A DNA stretch of 64,000 nucleotides. Origin: Ptychodera flava (taxonomy: Eukaryota > Hemichordata > Enteropneusta > Ptychoderidae). The notes under the pieces are model-generated. The model was not told where the DNA came from and did not search any database. It saw nothing but the letters and a program-made list of their open reading frames with translations. This document shows, piece by piece, positions 11,943 through 25,213 of the stretch; the stretch's first letter is position 1; each line of letters opens with the position of its first letter. A program made the translations under genes and the position numbers. The stretch is from the NCBI RefSeq assembly GCF_041260155.1, contig NC_091941.1:38140747-38204746 (forward strand). The letters are read 5' to 3'.

Positions 11943-14900
11943 ATGCCAATGTATTCAGTGAGACAGATTTTTCTAGCCATCCTTATATTTTCTTGGACAG
12001 TAAAGTGCATGCAGTTTCACCAAACAAGAATTTTACCAAATCACAGTGGAAGCAGTGCAACTCAGGCGACAGCACAAATGATGACGAAGAACTCTTCGCA
12101 CAGTGTTATTGTCGTTACATTGAACACAACGCTCACAATCAATGTCAGTATATCGGAGTTGATGTCTCAGGTATTAAAACATATATTCAATACATGTTTC
12201 CCGAAGTTCCCCCGAGAAGTCGAGTAATCGTGTGTAAGCTGGCGCTCCAATCATACTCAAATGGCGAAACCGTAACCAGACTTCACAGTGCTGGGATCCA
12301 GATTTGTATTTGCAACCTCCGGGTTTCAGTCACGGTTCAAATCGTTGTTTGAACAGTTGATCGTGAGATTGCGAAAGCACTTTTCTCAGTTCTCAGTTTA
12401 TTACACTCATGATTACACTGTAATCCTGTGCGTAATTTTCCCGTTGTTCAAGTTTATGATCCTGCTATGTTAAATTCAGAGGAAAGACAATAAAAAAGGT
12501 TTTCTCTCATCCTGCTTGACAGGTGGTAGAATAGTATATTTTGTGCAATGGGATGGTGTAGGGAAAATTTATTCATCTCTTTACGATTTGGCAGTCACCC
12601 TGAAACAAACCCTCACAGGAAGATATGATTTATGTTATCAAATAGGAGTCTGCCAAAGTTGAAATGGTTTAATACATCATTTGCCTTCGAAATGCCCATG
12701 AAGACTACCTTTTTACATACATAATTTCTTTTACAGGATGCTAAAGCCAGGGATATTATTGTTATCAATGAAGTCAATGATAGGTCATTAGACAAGTACA
12801 TGCCATTGAGAAGACCAATAGAAATTAAAGTTACAGACATCTCTTTACCACTTGTAAAATATCCATTGAAATATACAAACAAGGTTAGTTCAAGAATAAA
12901 AAAGTTCAATTTAAGATTTATGTTAAACAATGCATAGACATTTGCAACTCACTATTTTTGGTAAATTTAAATTCTGAAGTTTCATGTACAGAAAAAGCAC
13001 ATTTACTGTGACAAAATCACTATCAAATAATACAATGTATATTGTAGGTAACTTTTAATTTTTTATCATGATTTGAGTTTGCTTTGACATCTCATATTTA
13101 GGTCAGGGGCCAATGTGCCCGGTTGAAAAGATTCATTGCTAAGAGTAAGAAAGGTAACAAGGCAAGAAAATTACATTAAAAAAGTCAAATTTTATATTTT
13201 TACCCATTTTTGGTGAAATGTTTATCATATATTCTTTTACAGACAGTAAATAATTATGCTTATGAAGATATCCTGAGTAAAGACAATGATGAAAATTACA
13301 TTGGATGTAATCCAGATGTGCTTTGTGATTTAAAAGCATCTAAACATCAAAAATCTCAACAATTCACAAAGGTTTGATGTCATTTTTTCATAATTTACAC
13401 ATGAGCAATGGCGTTCCAACTCTGCTTGCATATACTGGTTTAGCTGTTTTATGTTCTATCTAATGGTGTCAGCTTTTTGGTATATTGGTAGACAGCATAG
13501 AAGAAATCTTCCGGATGAAAAGTTAAAGGAAACCTTTATACTGATTGTCATCAGTATTAGTAGCACACTCATGTGTACTTATTATAAGTGTGTGATTTAA
13601 AAAATATTTTAAGTTTTTCATTTCAAGGTCATGTGTATTTAGAAATTATATTGAGTGTGTGACTTTACATACAATGTATGATGTCTTTAAAATGCTCATT
13701 TATCCCAACTTTATTCAGAAAATGTTTAAGCCATGATTATTTTCGATGAAACTTGTGAACAATTTGCTTGTATATGTGAATTTCTGTAGACTATAGGTGT
13801 TTAAACCTTTGCAGGGATTTTGTTGTTACTGTGATGATACCAGAAAATCAAAATACCAGACCAGAGGAGGCCAAGATTGTTCTAGCTCAGTAACTCCTGA
13901 CTACATCACAGATCACAGTGCTTACCACGCAAGTACACATTGTCTGGTGCTGGACAGTCTCTGGTAGGTTAATTCTTTCATCATAATAAATCAAAGATGT
14001 CACCTGAAATGTTAGTCAGCAAAACAATTAACAATTGTGTGAGCTTTAGTGTTTCCCCAAAATAAAAAAGTAAACGAAGTCAAAGTTTATCCTTTTTACC
14101 TTCAGTGATTGTATATCACAAAAGTATTTTATGTGTATTATCATGATCAAGTTCAGTCTCCCTTTTTTTAACTCATAAAGTAACCCTTTTTAAAAGCTGT
14201 TTTGTTCCTTGGAACGGTTGCCATTAATGTTGACACATATCACAAGAATCAAATATAAACGAGAAAATCTGAATGCATAAAGGTCAGCAAATTTGACCAT
14301 TTAAACAAGATTGGTTTACACAAATACCAAGATAACTTGAAAACTAAAACACCCACACACACTCAAGTCTGATTAAACATATGCAAATTTATATATCAAG
14401 CCACTGCTCAGCTTTATATAAAACACACAATTATTCACTAAATCTTACCACAAGTATTTTTGTCTATGTATTTTTTGTCTTTGGCAGAATAAATTTATGA
14501 TATTTTGCTTATTTTATATATCCATTGAATTCTCTTGAAGTAAACTGGATAATTTCCTGTGAGTTAACCAGAATAAAGCAATATGTCATGAAATAATGCA
14601 GATACCAAATTGCTATGACAAAATTCATTTTGGCAACTGCACCAAAAAGTTGCTGTGTTGACACAACAAACAGATACATTACAATGTAACTAGAATAATG
14701 TACAGCTATCAGTATAGATTTGCTCAACAGCCGGATCCTGTGCTTCACATATTTTATGTACCTGTGTACTGGTACCTTGTAACAACTAGAAGAGGTAACC
14801 CAACAACATAAGAAATGTTAAAAAGAAGTACTGATTTCAAACTAACAGCAAATTGACATTAATAATGCCCAACGACGTTAATTTTTGTTAATTTTATCCT

Positions 14901-17900
14901 TTAACAATTTGAAGTCATTAGTAAGTCTCACATCACACCAGCACACTCATGTCCAATGTTAACTACATATTCATACTTTCTGAAATCAAGTAATCATGGT
15001 GCTGCTTTGTAAAAATACACATGGTGATGTCAAAGCCTCCATTCATTGCAATATTGTGAAAATCCTTATGAAATATTTCTTCTGAAGATGTCAAGGCCAT
15101 CTCTTTGAAGGTCAGAGTTGAACTGAACTGAAAATACACCTGTGTTTTGGGAGTAAGACTGTGTATGAGAGATCCCCACTCATTGCACCAAAGTTGTATT
15201 ACTAAAGTCATAGAAGAGGACAGTAAAATGTTAACACAACTCTCAAATTATCAGCCTTTGTTCCAGTACAAACCGCTGCTTGACATACTAGCCTGTATTT
15301 TGGTAAGGCTTCCTGGAGTGAACCACTTCCATGGCCAATGTCGTCTTTAAGATTTTGATTTTCTCTGGCCATGAGTTCACATCAAATAGTTTCTTTTAAA
15401 TTTTAGCAATGAATTGGTGTTCATAACATACACAGCAACTGGTATCATTAGGTCAACCTATATACTCCCATTTTCTGATATGGTGATAGGTCTCAGACTA
15501 CAATAGGAAACAAAACGAGTGAGTTCAAGTGAGAAAGCTGGTTACTGTTGATTTGTATTTTATTTTTCAGGTATAAAGTCCATGAAATTGAACAACCTAC
15601 AGTGGAGCATTCAGTCAAGTTGAATATCAATGTTGGAGATAATAAAAGTTCTGCAGGGCTTGTTGAGATTGCAGATTTCATGGTAAATGATCTTGATATT
15701 GGTACCAGAAAACCAATACATGGCACAGAAAATGACAAGGTATGAAACTTGTGTAAAGAAATTGCTATAAGGTTTTGTGTATTTGCTTTATTCATGTGTA
15801 CAGTAGTATATCTACAGACAATGTTGAAAAGTTTATTTTAATGTTACTTAGTTCTGGTGATAAAAGAATGTTTTGTGGTTGGCCATTTTAACTTATGGAA
15901 TCCCTAGCTGTAGATGTACCTGTAATAATGTCAACATAATATCTGATGTCTGCCAGAGAGCATCTTTAAAGCACTGACTCTGCTATGGGTATACACAGAT
16001 GTCAACTGACCCCATCAAATTTGAAAATATAACAACATAGATAACTTCCTCCATGAAAATATCAGAAGAAGAATAAGCTGTATTTTTTGCAAAATGTTGT
16101 CATATTGAGTTTGGAAATGAGTAAAATTTTACTTTTTACAGAGCAATGATTTGACATTGCAGTAACCCAAACCGGGGGACCCTAACCATATTATTCTGTT
16201 TTCAATCCGTAGGTCTCTGTAATTTACTCAGACAATAACAGCAGTATGAACCTGTCATTTCCAATCAACTTTCAAGACAAGGTAATTTTGACTGCAGACG
16301 TGAAGTCCCTGTCCAATGTACAATCTGATGACCCTCAAACTAAGGTAAGTCTGATATTTACATTATTGTGCTATTGTATACAGTCAGGCTGTCATGTCAA
16401 TTTCTAGAATGTTCATTCCTCTTTACAAACGTGAATATTTTTGAAAATCCTCATTGTGCATTAATATTTGTAAATGTGAGAAATCAACTTAAAAAATTAC
16501 AATCAATACAAATGTTGATATTTCCAAAATGAATAATTATATTGATGCTGTTGATAGGTATTAAACGGATGACTTGTCATATCAAATGGAATTTGTTGAA
16601 GATAGTTTGATCTGCAAGTTCATCAGTAATTGAGTATACTTTCCACTGAATGTCAGTGTACTAATTGTGCAGTGTAACCCAAGAAAGGAAAATAAAGAAT
16701 ACTGGGAAGGAAAGAAGTGGAAGAGATTACAACTACTTAATGTTTTACATGTTACTAGCTATTGGGCAGCAGCTTTATTATTGTTTACAGCATGGTGCAT
16801 TTGAATATTTAGTGGTAAACAAATCAGACATCACAGTTGATGGCAGCCAATGTGACAAGATGGGCGTATCATATCAAGCATTTGTCAACCAAGATGATCC
16901 TTGTCATCAACCATTGATGACATGCCTAGAAAATCAACCATACAATGCATGGTTTCAAGATACTGTAAGTCCATAGCTGATAAATGTCAAGATTATTTAC
17001 TGCAGAATATCAGTGCCAACTGCACTATAACATATGAGAAGCGTATTAAAAATGTAACCTGCCTATGTACTTTACCAATACCAACATGCTCTGTGAACAA
17101 AACTGCTGGGTTTTCATCACCAAAATCACTTTTTTAGACATCCCTTCAATGAATGAATATCCTAGCTATGATAGCATGAATTACTTTGTGTCATTGTCAT
17201 CTCTATTTCTAAAACTTTTCTCCAAGTTGATTTTCCCCATATGATCCTATGAAAATGGCATGTATGGTGTAATTTGATCCATCTACAGCACACTTGATAA
17301 TTTTGACAGAACTCTTTACATGTAATCAGTCAAAATCAAGAGATGTAAACACCTGTATTCAAGTGAGATACTGAATCAATCCTCCAGTTTAAAAATCTAA
17401 ATTCTGAAGTTGATTGATTCATGTTCTCTGTTACAGAATAAAATGGCACAGGGCAAGAAAGGGAGATATTTTGCTGGTTTCTATGGAGATTTGATGGAGA
17501 CAAACTTCAGTGATGATGAAAGTCCATCCTCAGAAGACCACTTTCTTGTCTATGAATATCCATACAACTACAGCTACTTAATAGAAATCATTATAAAGAC
17601 AGAAGTAAACACAGATGGAATCAAGTATGTCTGTTCAAAAGACTACTACTGATTTATACCTTTCACCTACTTACTGATTTGAATCTCAATCTTGTGTAAT
17701 TAGTGTTACGTAGCCACTTTTGCCATGGTATTGCTATAATGTTGATCATGAGTATGGCAAAGCTCCTATAGCATTTGACCAACTGTACTAACATTTGTCC
17801 TCTTCCTCATGATACATGCCTGCTGGTATGGTGAACTCTTCATTGACATCATTCATTCATTCATTCATTCATTCATTCATTCATTCAGACAGACAGACAG

Positions 17901-20900
17901 ACAGACAGACGGGGTTGGGAAGAGAAATTTGTTTACACAATTTATCTGTGAATGTGCCTAACACAGCAGGCCACGCAAAGGCAACCACTTATTTTTTTTG
18001 TTAACAGTGATTATTTCACATGTACCGTATTCTTACAAATTTTAGAAGGTTAAAACAAAAAAATTTAGAAAGAAGTTGATTCACCTTGCCTCAATATTAC
18101 AGGAATTGAATTCAATCAGTCACACTCTGAACTCAAATAAATATTGTACTTCCTCCTTGAATTTCACGCAGGACTAGTATGAATGAATATATTCGTGTTT
18201 TGTACACAGCCCATACCTAAAGATGACAGAGCCGGACATTGTACTACACAATGATGATGCAGAAAGCCATGACGATGAAGATGAGTCTTCTTTATCAACA
18301 GAGAATGGACATATCGTTGATGGTATAGATAGTCAAAGTGATAATGCAAAAAGTGAAAAAACACAATTGGTTACAATTAGAGATGACTTTGAGTGTACAG
18401 CAGACAACTGTACAAAGGAAGAAACTGGAAAAGCCGATATTGCTGACGACAGTGAACAAAAATATGATGAGACTAGTTCAGAACAGGTAGCTGAGAATGT
18501 AACTCAGAACTTGCATTACCTTGTGCAATACTTTATAATGGTGGCGGAATCAATGCATGAATCCTCTAGTCTTACTCATGTCTATGGTATCTTAGCAACA
18601 CTAATATTTCTTCTACTACTTATAGGTGAGCAATCTTTTCTTTAATACAATATTGCATTAGTAAGAAATGCTAGACTTTCTATGCACAGAACTTCATAGA
18701 CCTCTTTAAGATTAGAACAATATCTCAACAATAATCTGTAGTTCTGCAATATTTCTAACATTCTTTTAAAATCATATTGTAACCTGCTATACCAATTTTT
18801 CATGGTGAAACAATTTACAAGTTTCGCAGAGTTAGTGTGATATGTACCCTACAAGACGTGTTATAAGCATTTAGTAATACTGTGTGTTTGTTTCAGAATT
18901 GTTAAAAACCTACAAATCAAAAATAACAACATGCAGTATACATTACATAATAAGAATATATATATATAACATGAAATAATATCCATCAAAACCCCAAATC
19001 CGATTTGAAATCTGACTCTTGCCCAAGCAATTCTAAAAGTGGATCATCCAGTAATTCTAATTTTTATCTGGCTTGGGATGTGCCAGAGAGCAATTTATTT
19101 TGAGATTGTTTGCAACCTGTAATGTTACCAGAAAGTACCATGGTTGATTACAGTGTCTCTCAAAAATGACAGTATCAGTACACATCAGTATAAAAAGTAT
19201 TTTTATAACATAGTAAATTTTGGTGGATACGTAAACCACTATGTTCAAGAACTAGTTTTATGTACCAGACTTCAGTTTTAGCAACTGTTGTCTTATAGTG
19301 CAGTCTTGACTGCTGACATGTATGTTGTTATGTCAAGTATGAATTGACATACAGTTCTCTATTGCAGCATCGTTTATAGCATTCTCCATAGTGTATGACC
19401 TACCCTTCATCGATATGTTTTGTTTAGTTTTGAACCATTAACCTGAAGGCAGTATTATTTATCAACAATGAAAATGATCAAGGAACAAATACTTCAAATT
19501 TAGTGATGTCACAATGTCGATATTAATACACAGATTTACAAAGCTATGTGGGCATTTTAGTCAATGGATATTTTTTGTCCTCTTAGAACCTCACCCTAGT
19601 TTACAATCTCATAGAAAATTTATCAAAAGCTTCCATAAACATTAACTGACTTTAATTATTCCCCAAACTCATCATTACAAAATTTCACTAATACTGTATA
19701 AAAATAATGGTATAAAAATAATGATGTAATTTCTCTCTGTTGAATAACTGAATTTAATTCATTTTTACAGCTGTTGCCATTTTTAGAAGCTGTGTGTCAA
19801 AGGTAAATCCATCACATGTATTCCTGAATTCAATTTCCCTGTCAATTTTGTCATCACTTTTTTTGTCCTGATAAAGGTTTTAAATTACATTCAGAGCATT
19901 ATATACAAAAACACATCAAAAATTTATGACATCAGAGAAATTTGTGAGTGTAAAATGATAAAATTCCAGTAAGGTATTGGAAGTTTCATAAAAATTCAAC
20001 ACTACAACAACCAATGATAATGTTTGTAATAGGTATGGTAGAGTTATAGATTTCCTTCAAGGTTGAATAGAGAAAGAGTACAAACTTGAGAAAGTACTGT
20101 TGTTTGCTAATGTTATTTTAGGTTTTTTTTGTATCCAATTCACAGTTTAAGTGATACACTGAAACATTCAAGGCAAATGTACCTCACTGAATTTCTTTCT
20201 GTAAGTTCCTGTCAGAGTGTCAGATGCCAAAAGTAGGTGTATATGAAACAGCCATGTTTATCACAAGATCAACATAATTCTGTATATGGCTGTGTACCAA
20301 AATTGCTTTTTAAAGATGCACAATATGAAGTTATCATTGGATTAAAATTGGCTTTTCAGTTAAAATAATTGAAGAGTTTTGAACACAACAACAATAATTA
20401 TCAAAAAAGTGTGCAATATAATTTGCAGCCTTGCTTTAGTCACTCTCATTTTCAATATATTATGAAATAAGTATGATGATTTTTCCAATTCTCACTTCTG
20501 TGCTTTCAGTTTGTCACTGTACCATCCAGTTCTGTTGTCATTGAAGTTGACCTTCAACTATGGTCCTAGTAATGACATGCTGTTATAGTTAATACCATTT
20601 TGCAACCATGGATATTTGGTGGAAACTGAATCAAAACATTTTTTAATCATCTGATATTTGCATTAATCAGAAACCAAAAAGATTGGAAGATGTGAATGGA
20701 CATGCCATCAAAGATACAGAGAAAAGTCAGTCAAGGCTTGGCCAAAGTAAGGCCAATAACCTGGGAGGTTTCTCTGATGAAGAAGGTAAGAGCTACAGTG
20801 TGGTGAGTTTGATTGTAAAGATCATCAGGCAGATAAAAGTTTACAATGAATATAATACCGAGCAGATTTACCATGTTATCACTCTTTGTTGTTGCCATAG

Positions 20901-23299
20901 ATATTATGATAGTGTGACGTCTTTGCCATGTCTTTTTAAAATAGTCAGAATTTAGCTGAATATATCAATAAAATATAAACTTCTGTGCATCAGCACAGTA
21001 GCAGTGTATGTAATACTAGTATGTAACATTTTGATATATCACAGAAAACTTTTGAGTCCATGGTCTGTTGATTTAGCTTAAAGGACACGCCTGTCAACAT
21101 TTGTCAATTTTGTGCTATATTGCAGCTGCTTGTCAAGTATTGCTGTTGCACTCAGGCAAATACATTGATGACAAACAAAAATGATACCAGTCGATGACAG
21201 TGTCATTTGTCATTTCAAATGTTGCAAGATCAAGTTGCACAATGGAAGACAATATTTCATAATCAGCTCATCTTCATTATCTCATTCACTGTCATAGACT
21301 TACCCCAAGTCTAATGGCATACAAATATCAAAATAGTACCTCATGTACTGTCATAGATTTGCCCCAAGTCTCATGGCATACAAATATCAAAGTAATATCA
21401 ATTTAAAGTATATTGAAGCAATATACTGTGGCTGGCTGTTGCATAGATCATGGGTTGAACATGATAGCCCAGTCAGTAACTGCTGTCAAGGAAAGCCAAA
21501 CAACTGTGGGCCAGTATAGCACTGTCATTGCAATCTCTCATCTTTGATTTCACTCATAAAACAACTCACTGTACTCTCTCAGTTGAAAGGTTACCACCGG
21601 TGGTATCACCTTCCAAGAGCAAAAGAAGAAAAAACACAAAGTCCAAAGGCATCGAAAATTCCAGCAACGAAGTACCTCAAATGACACCAAAGAAATCAAG
21701 AAGGGCTTCCACAGACTCCAAGTCAAGTTCAACATCAAGTACACCAGGTGAGAAAGCTTTAACTACAGCTTATTCTCATATGCATGGAGTCTAACTTTGA
21801 TTGTTTCATTTTGATAAAGAAACATAAACATGTAACTAAAAACAGAATATAGTACTTTGAAAACTTCAATTTAACACTTTTTTGTCTCTTTACGTGGTAG
21901 TCAAGAGTTCAGCAGGGAAAGACAGTGGTAAACAGAAGAGCATTACAGTTGATGAAAAATCCAAAGCTGACAAAGTATATCTCAATCTGAGAGGATCTTG
22001 CAAACAAATAAAGGTACATCTATATCATATGTTCAACCATGGTCCTGTGGTTCAACCCAATTACTATAAAAAAGAGGCCCACGGACATATTTCTGTGAAG
22101 TACTGTGTCTTCACATGAAATAATGTATGACGGGAATAGTTATCCTATGAGGGCACTATTCCAGAGGAGAACCAGATTTGATTCTGATCTGATCCGCCGT
22201 TTTTGAGATGTCGGACCAACAGACAGACAAGCAGACAAACAGACATCGCTGCGACATATGCTCACGTGTGCAAAAAAAGGAAGGAGGGCATATGTGAGAC
22301 TTATTTTCTATTCTAGTCCGTATTATAACTTTCAAAGTTATTACATTTGAAGTTAAAGCTTCCATTAAGCCATCTTTACGGCCAACACACATCTCCAATT
22401 AAGAAGGTAGAGAAAATTTTAAATATTTAAGCATTTACTATTGTCTTGCTTCTCAGAAATCATTATCTTTTTTTCTCTTTCCTTTTCTTTTGTACTGATA
22501 GAATTCTGGCCAGACTTTCAGTCTGTGTGGCGTTATTAGCAGAAGTGGTGAAAAAGGCAAACCGTATAAATTTGAATTAAATGAAAAGAACAACCAACAG
22601 GTAAGCTAAGTAATGTATACTGTTGTTTCTGCTTCCTCGTCCTTCAACCATCCACTTTATCTAACTTTGTTAGTGATATTTTAGCTAGGACCACCTATGT
22701 CAACCAGTCAGAGTAACACCTTTGTTTACCAATGAGTACATTCTGTTCATCTCTGATGCTTGTTTAATGTTTAACAACAGTCCATAACTGAATTATAATT
22801 AGAGTAATTTTGTGTTCAAGATCACAATATACCAAGAAAACATAAACACTTCACAATATCAAGTGAATTATGTAACTGTGGTTATTGCAAGCTAGTGTGT
22901 CATATTGCGGGAAATACAGTCACTCCAAAAATGATACAATTTTCTCTGCATAGTTTTGCATTCATAGACTTCAAAATTCTCACCTGATTTCAGCATTTTT
23001 GTCAATGCAGTGTGGCTTACCATTAACGCTGATCACTTTACCAACAGTATTAAAGACTATGACAGAAAACCATCTACCATTTGTCAAATGTAAGACTGCA
23101 AAACTAAACATGTCACTCAAGTATTTTTTTCTTTCTCTTTTGATTCCACAAGTTATATGAGATCTCAAAGGGTAAAAGGAAGAGACTGAATAAACCACGG
23201 CCATTGAATTCAGATATCTGCAAAAGATCACTGACAGAAGCAGAATTCCAATCATTAATCAGTGTGAATCCTCGTTACACATGCCTTAATGCTCTTTGA
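11943..23299 (+). CDS. HAP2: HAP2/GCS1 gamete membrane fusogen, 15 exons
   Basis: HAP2 is the class II-fold fusogen that merges gamete membranes in many eukaryotes. Exons: 11943-12170, 12737-12883, 13243-13371, 13815-13963, 15571-15739, 16213-16344, 16791-16964, 17437-17624, 18210-18625, 19771-19802, 20671-20785, 21583-21747, 21901-22013, 22502-22600, 23153-23299; about 800 residues, all phases consistent. The start 11943 gives a clean signal peptide (FLAILIFSWTVKC); an upstream in-frame ATG at 11904 would hide it. Seen: Cys147 and Cys153 in the fusion-loop stretch, the family signature GFCCYC at 169-174, THCLVLDSLWYKVHEI near 209-224, and Cys339, Cys356 and Cys363 in CDKMGVSYQAF...TCLENQ. 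A membrane helix lies near 563-582, followed by a tail of about 218 residues rich in Lys and Ser. The Ig-like domain III appears short (see findings). The join 17624/18210 is the least certain. Confidence 0.92.
17851..17910. repeat. Compound microsatellite (ATTC)n(AGAC)n
   Basis: About nine ATTC units followed by six AGAC units in the 585-bp HAP2 intron 17625-18209. Confidence 0.95.
21288..21405 (+). repeat. Tandem duplication of a 59-bp unit
   Basis: Two diverged copies (21288-21346, 21347-21405), each with ACTGTCATAGA and ATGGCATACAAATATCAA, in the HAP2 intron before exon 21583-21747. Confidence 0.8.
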
Positions 23300-23762
23300 A
23301 AGTGAGAGTGCAACTCAAAGAAGAGTTGGTGCTTAACCAGGTGTGCTTAAGCTAATATGCAAAGGTAACTTTCTATTGCAAATGTAAATTTGTGATGTGG
23401 AGCATGTCCAAATTCTGCAGATTTTGCTCCAAGTTACACATACAGGCAGTGAATCTGAAGATTCTGTTAAATTGTGTTGCAATGCAAGAAGTGTATAGTA
23501 TTTGAAAAAGTAAACTTTATTGGTCATTGAATTTCAAAGGTGACAGAATGACCCAAATATATTGAGAGTGAATATTGCAATTCCTTCATTGCCTGCAATT
23601 ACTGTCACTGCATCACAGTGTCTCCAGCATGAAGGGACTGTTACTGTACTGTTATTTTCAGGCATTAAGTCTGGTTTCACAAATATGTATATAATAGAAT
23701 TTTTACCTGTGCTGCTGTCTCTGGAAATGCTTTGAAAATTAAATGTTGTAGCCAGTAATATT

Positions 23763-23768
23763 AATAAA
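23763..23768 (+). terminator. Candidate HAP2 polyadenylation signal
   Basis: AATAAA 464 bp after the HAP2 stop; the first clear one downstream. Confidence 0.55.
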
Positions 23769-25087
23769 GATCATGTGGTGTTCAGGAGAAACCTTCATTT
23801 GCTGTGCTTGTCCGCCAAAGTTCAATAAGCCTTAAAAGATTTTTAACTTCAACATATCAATATTATATATCCTATCAACAAAGAGATGAATCTTTTTAAC
23901 AAAATGGATGCCTCTTTCTGAAAATCTGTGTTCTGTGAAATGTTAATTTTTATTCAAAGTCAGCATTTTTGCACATTTGTTCTTTCAACTTAAAATGTTG
24001 CTACAATTGTGACTAATTAAATTTAGTATTTATTGTGTGAATCAATTTACAGTACTTGTCTCAGTGTTTTTATTGAAGCTGCAATGATACCTGCAACATT
24101 TTACGAATGGAAAGCAAATAACTGCGGGGATGGACGGAGCTTGTCATTTTTATCTGCCCTGTTACATGCCAGCACATAGTTATCAAAAATGTCACCAGTT
24201 GTGTTTAGGGGTTTGGCAGGAGGAGGCGCTGAAATATGTGAAGGTATATTGCAAGGTACTTGGGACCTGGAGAGTATTTGTTACAGTTGGAGCTTAGTAT
24301 CCCAAAGAGTGGCTAAACGTAACCAAATCACCATGTTACTGAGAAAATACCGGTCTGCATCACTCTATTGTCAGTTGGTCTGTGCTGGACTCCACATGTC
24401 TGTGGTTGTAGTTTTTCCTCAGCCCAGGAATGGAGTGGGATATGAGGAGTGATCACAATGAATGATCATCTCCAGATGATGAATGCTATCATCAACAAGA
24501 GTGTGTCTACTTTCTATGAGTATTCTGTGGTCTGTATGTGTACATAATTCTGTCTTTGGACAAGGCCAGAATTTCTATGGCCACACTAGAATCCCTCAGC
24601 TTGGATATGCTGCATCTTTCAGCAAGACCCAGGGATCAAAAAGTAATGATTTGTTCCCATATTTATGCAGTACAAAGAACTCCACATGTTGTCACCAATG
24701 CTGCTGATCTCCCCAATATTCAACACTACATGTCTGTAAAAGAAGTTTGATGTGACTGGCATGAATATCGGTAAAATTTGTGAACGCCACCTTTAAAACA
24801 CATCATTATTAAAGCATGGAATGCAAACTCTACAAACACTAATATGTGGCCAGGTTGGTTAACAATTTCCGTAGAAGACATGTTGGGAAGTTTATCCAAA
24901 TTTGCATATCATAAACTGCATATTCTAAAATTCACATCAGTTTTCTATAATAGCTTGGCAATGTCTAGGAGAGCCCCTCAAAACCTGTAAAATGTAACCC
25001 AAATTACTTTCCAATAATGACAATGGGCATAACATTACAACAAGACCTCTGATGATGATACTACACTGCAAGATAAAAAAACCCCAA

Positions 25088-25213
<126 letters not shown>

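Noticed and set aside
13102-13153. Extra HAP2 exon between exons 2 and 3
   Set aside because: It has an acceptor and a donor, but its 52-base length breaks the frame of the next exon, and joining exons 2 and 3 directly matches the family.
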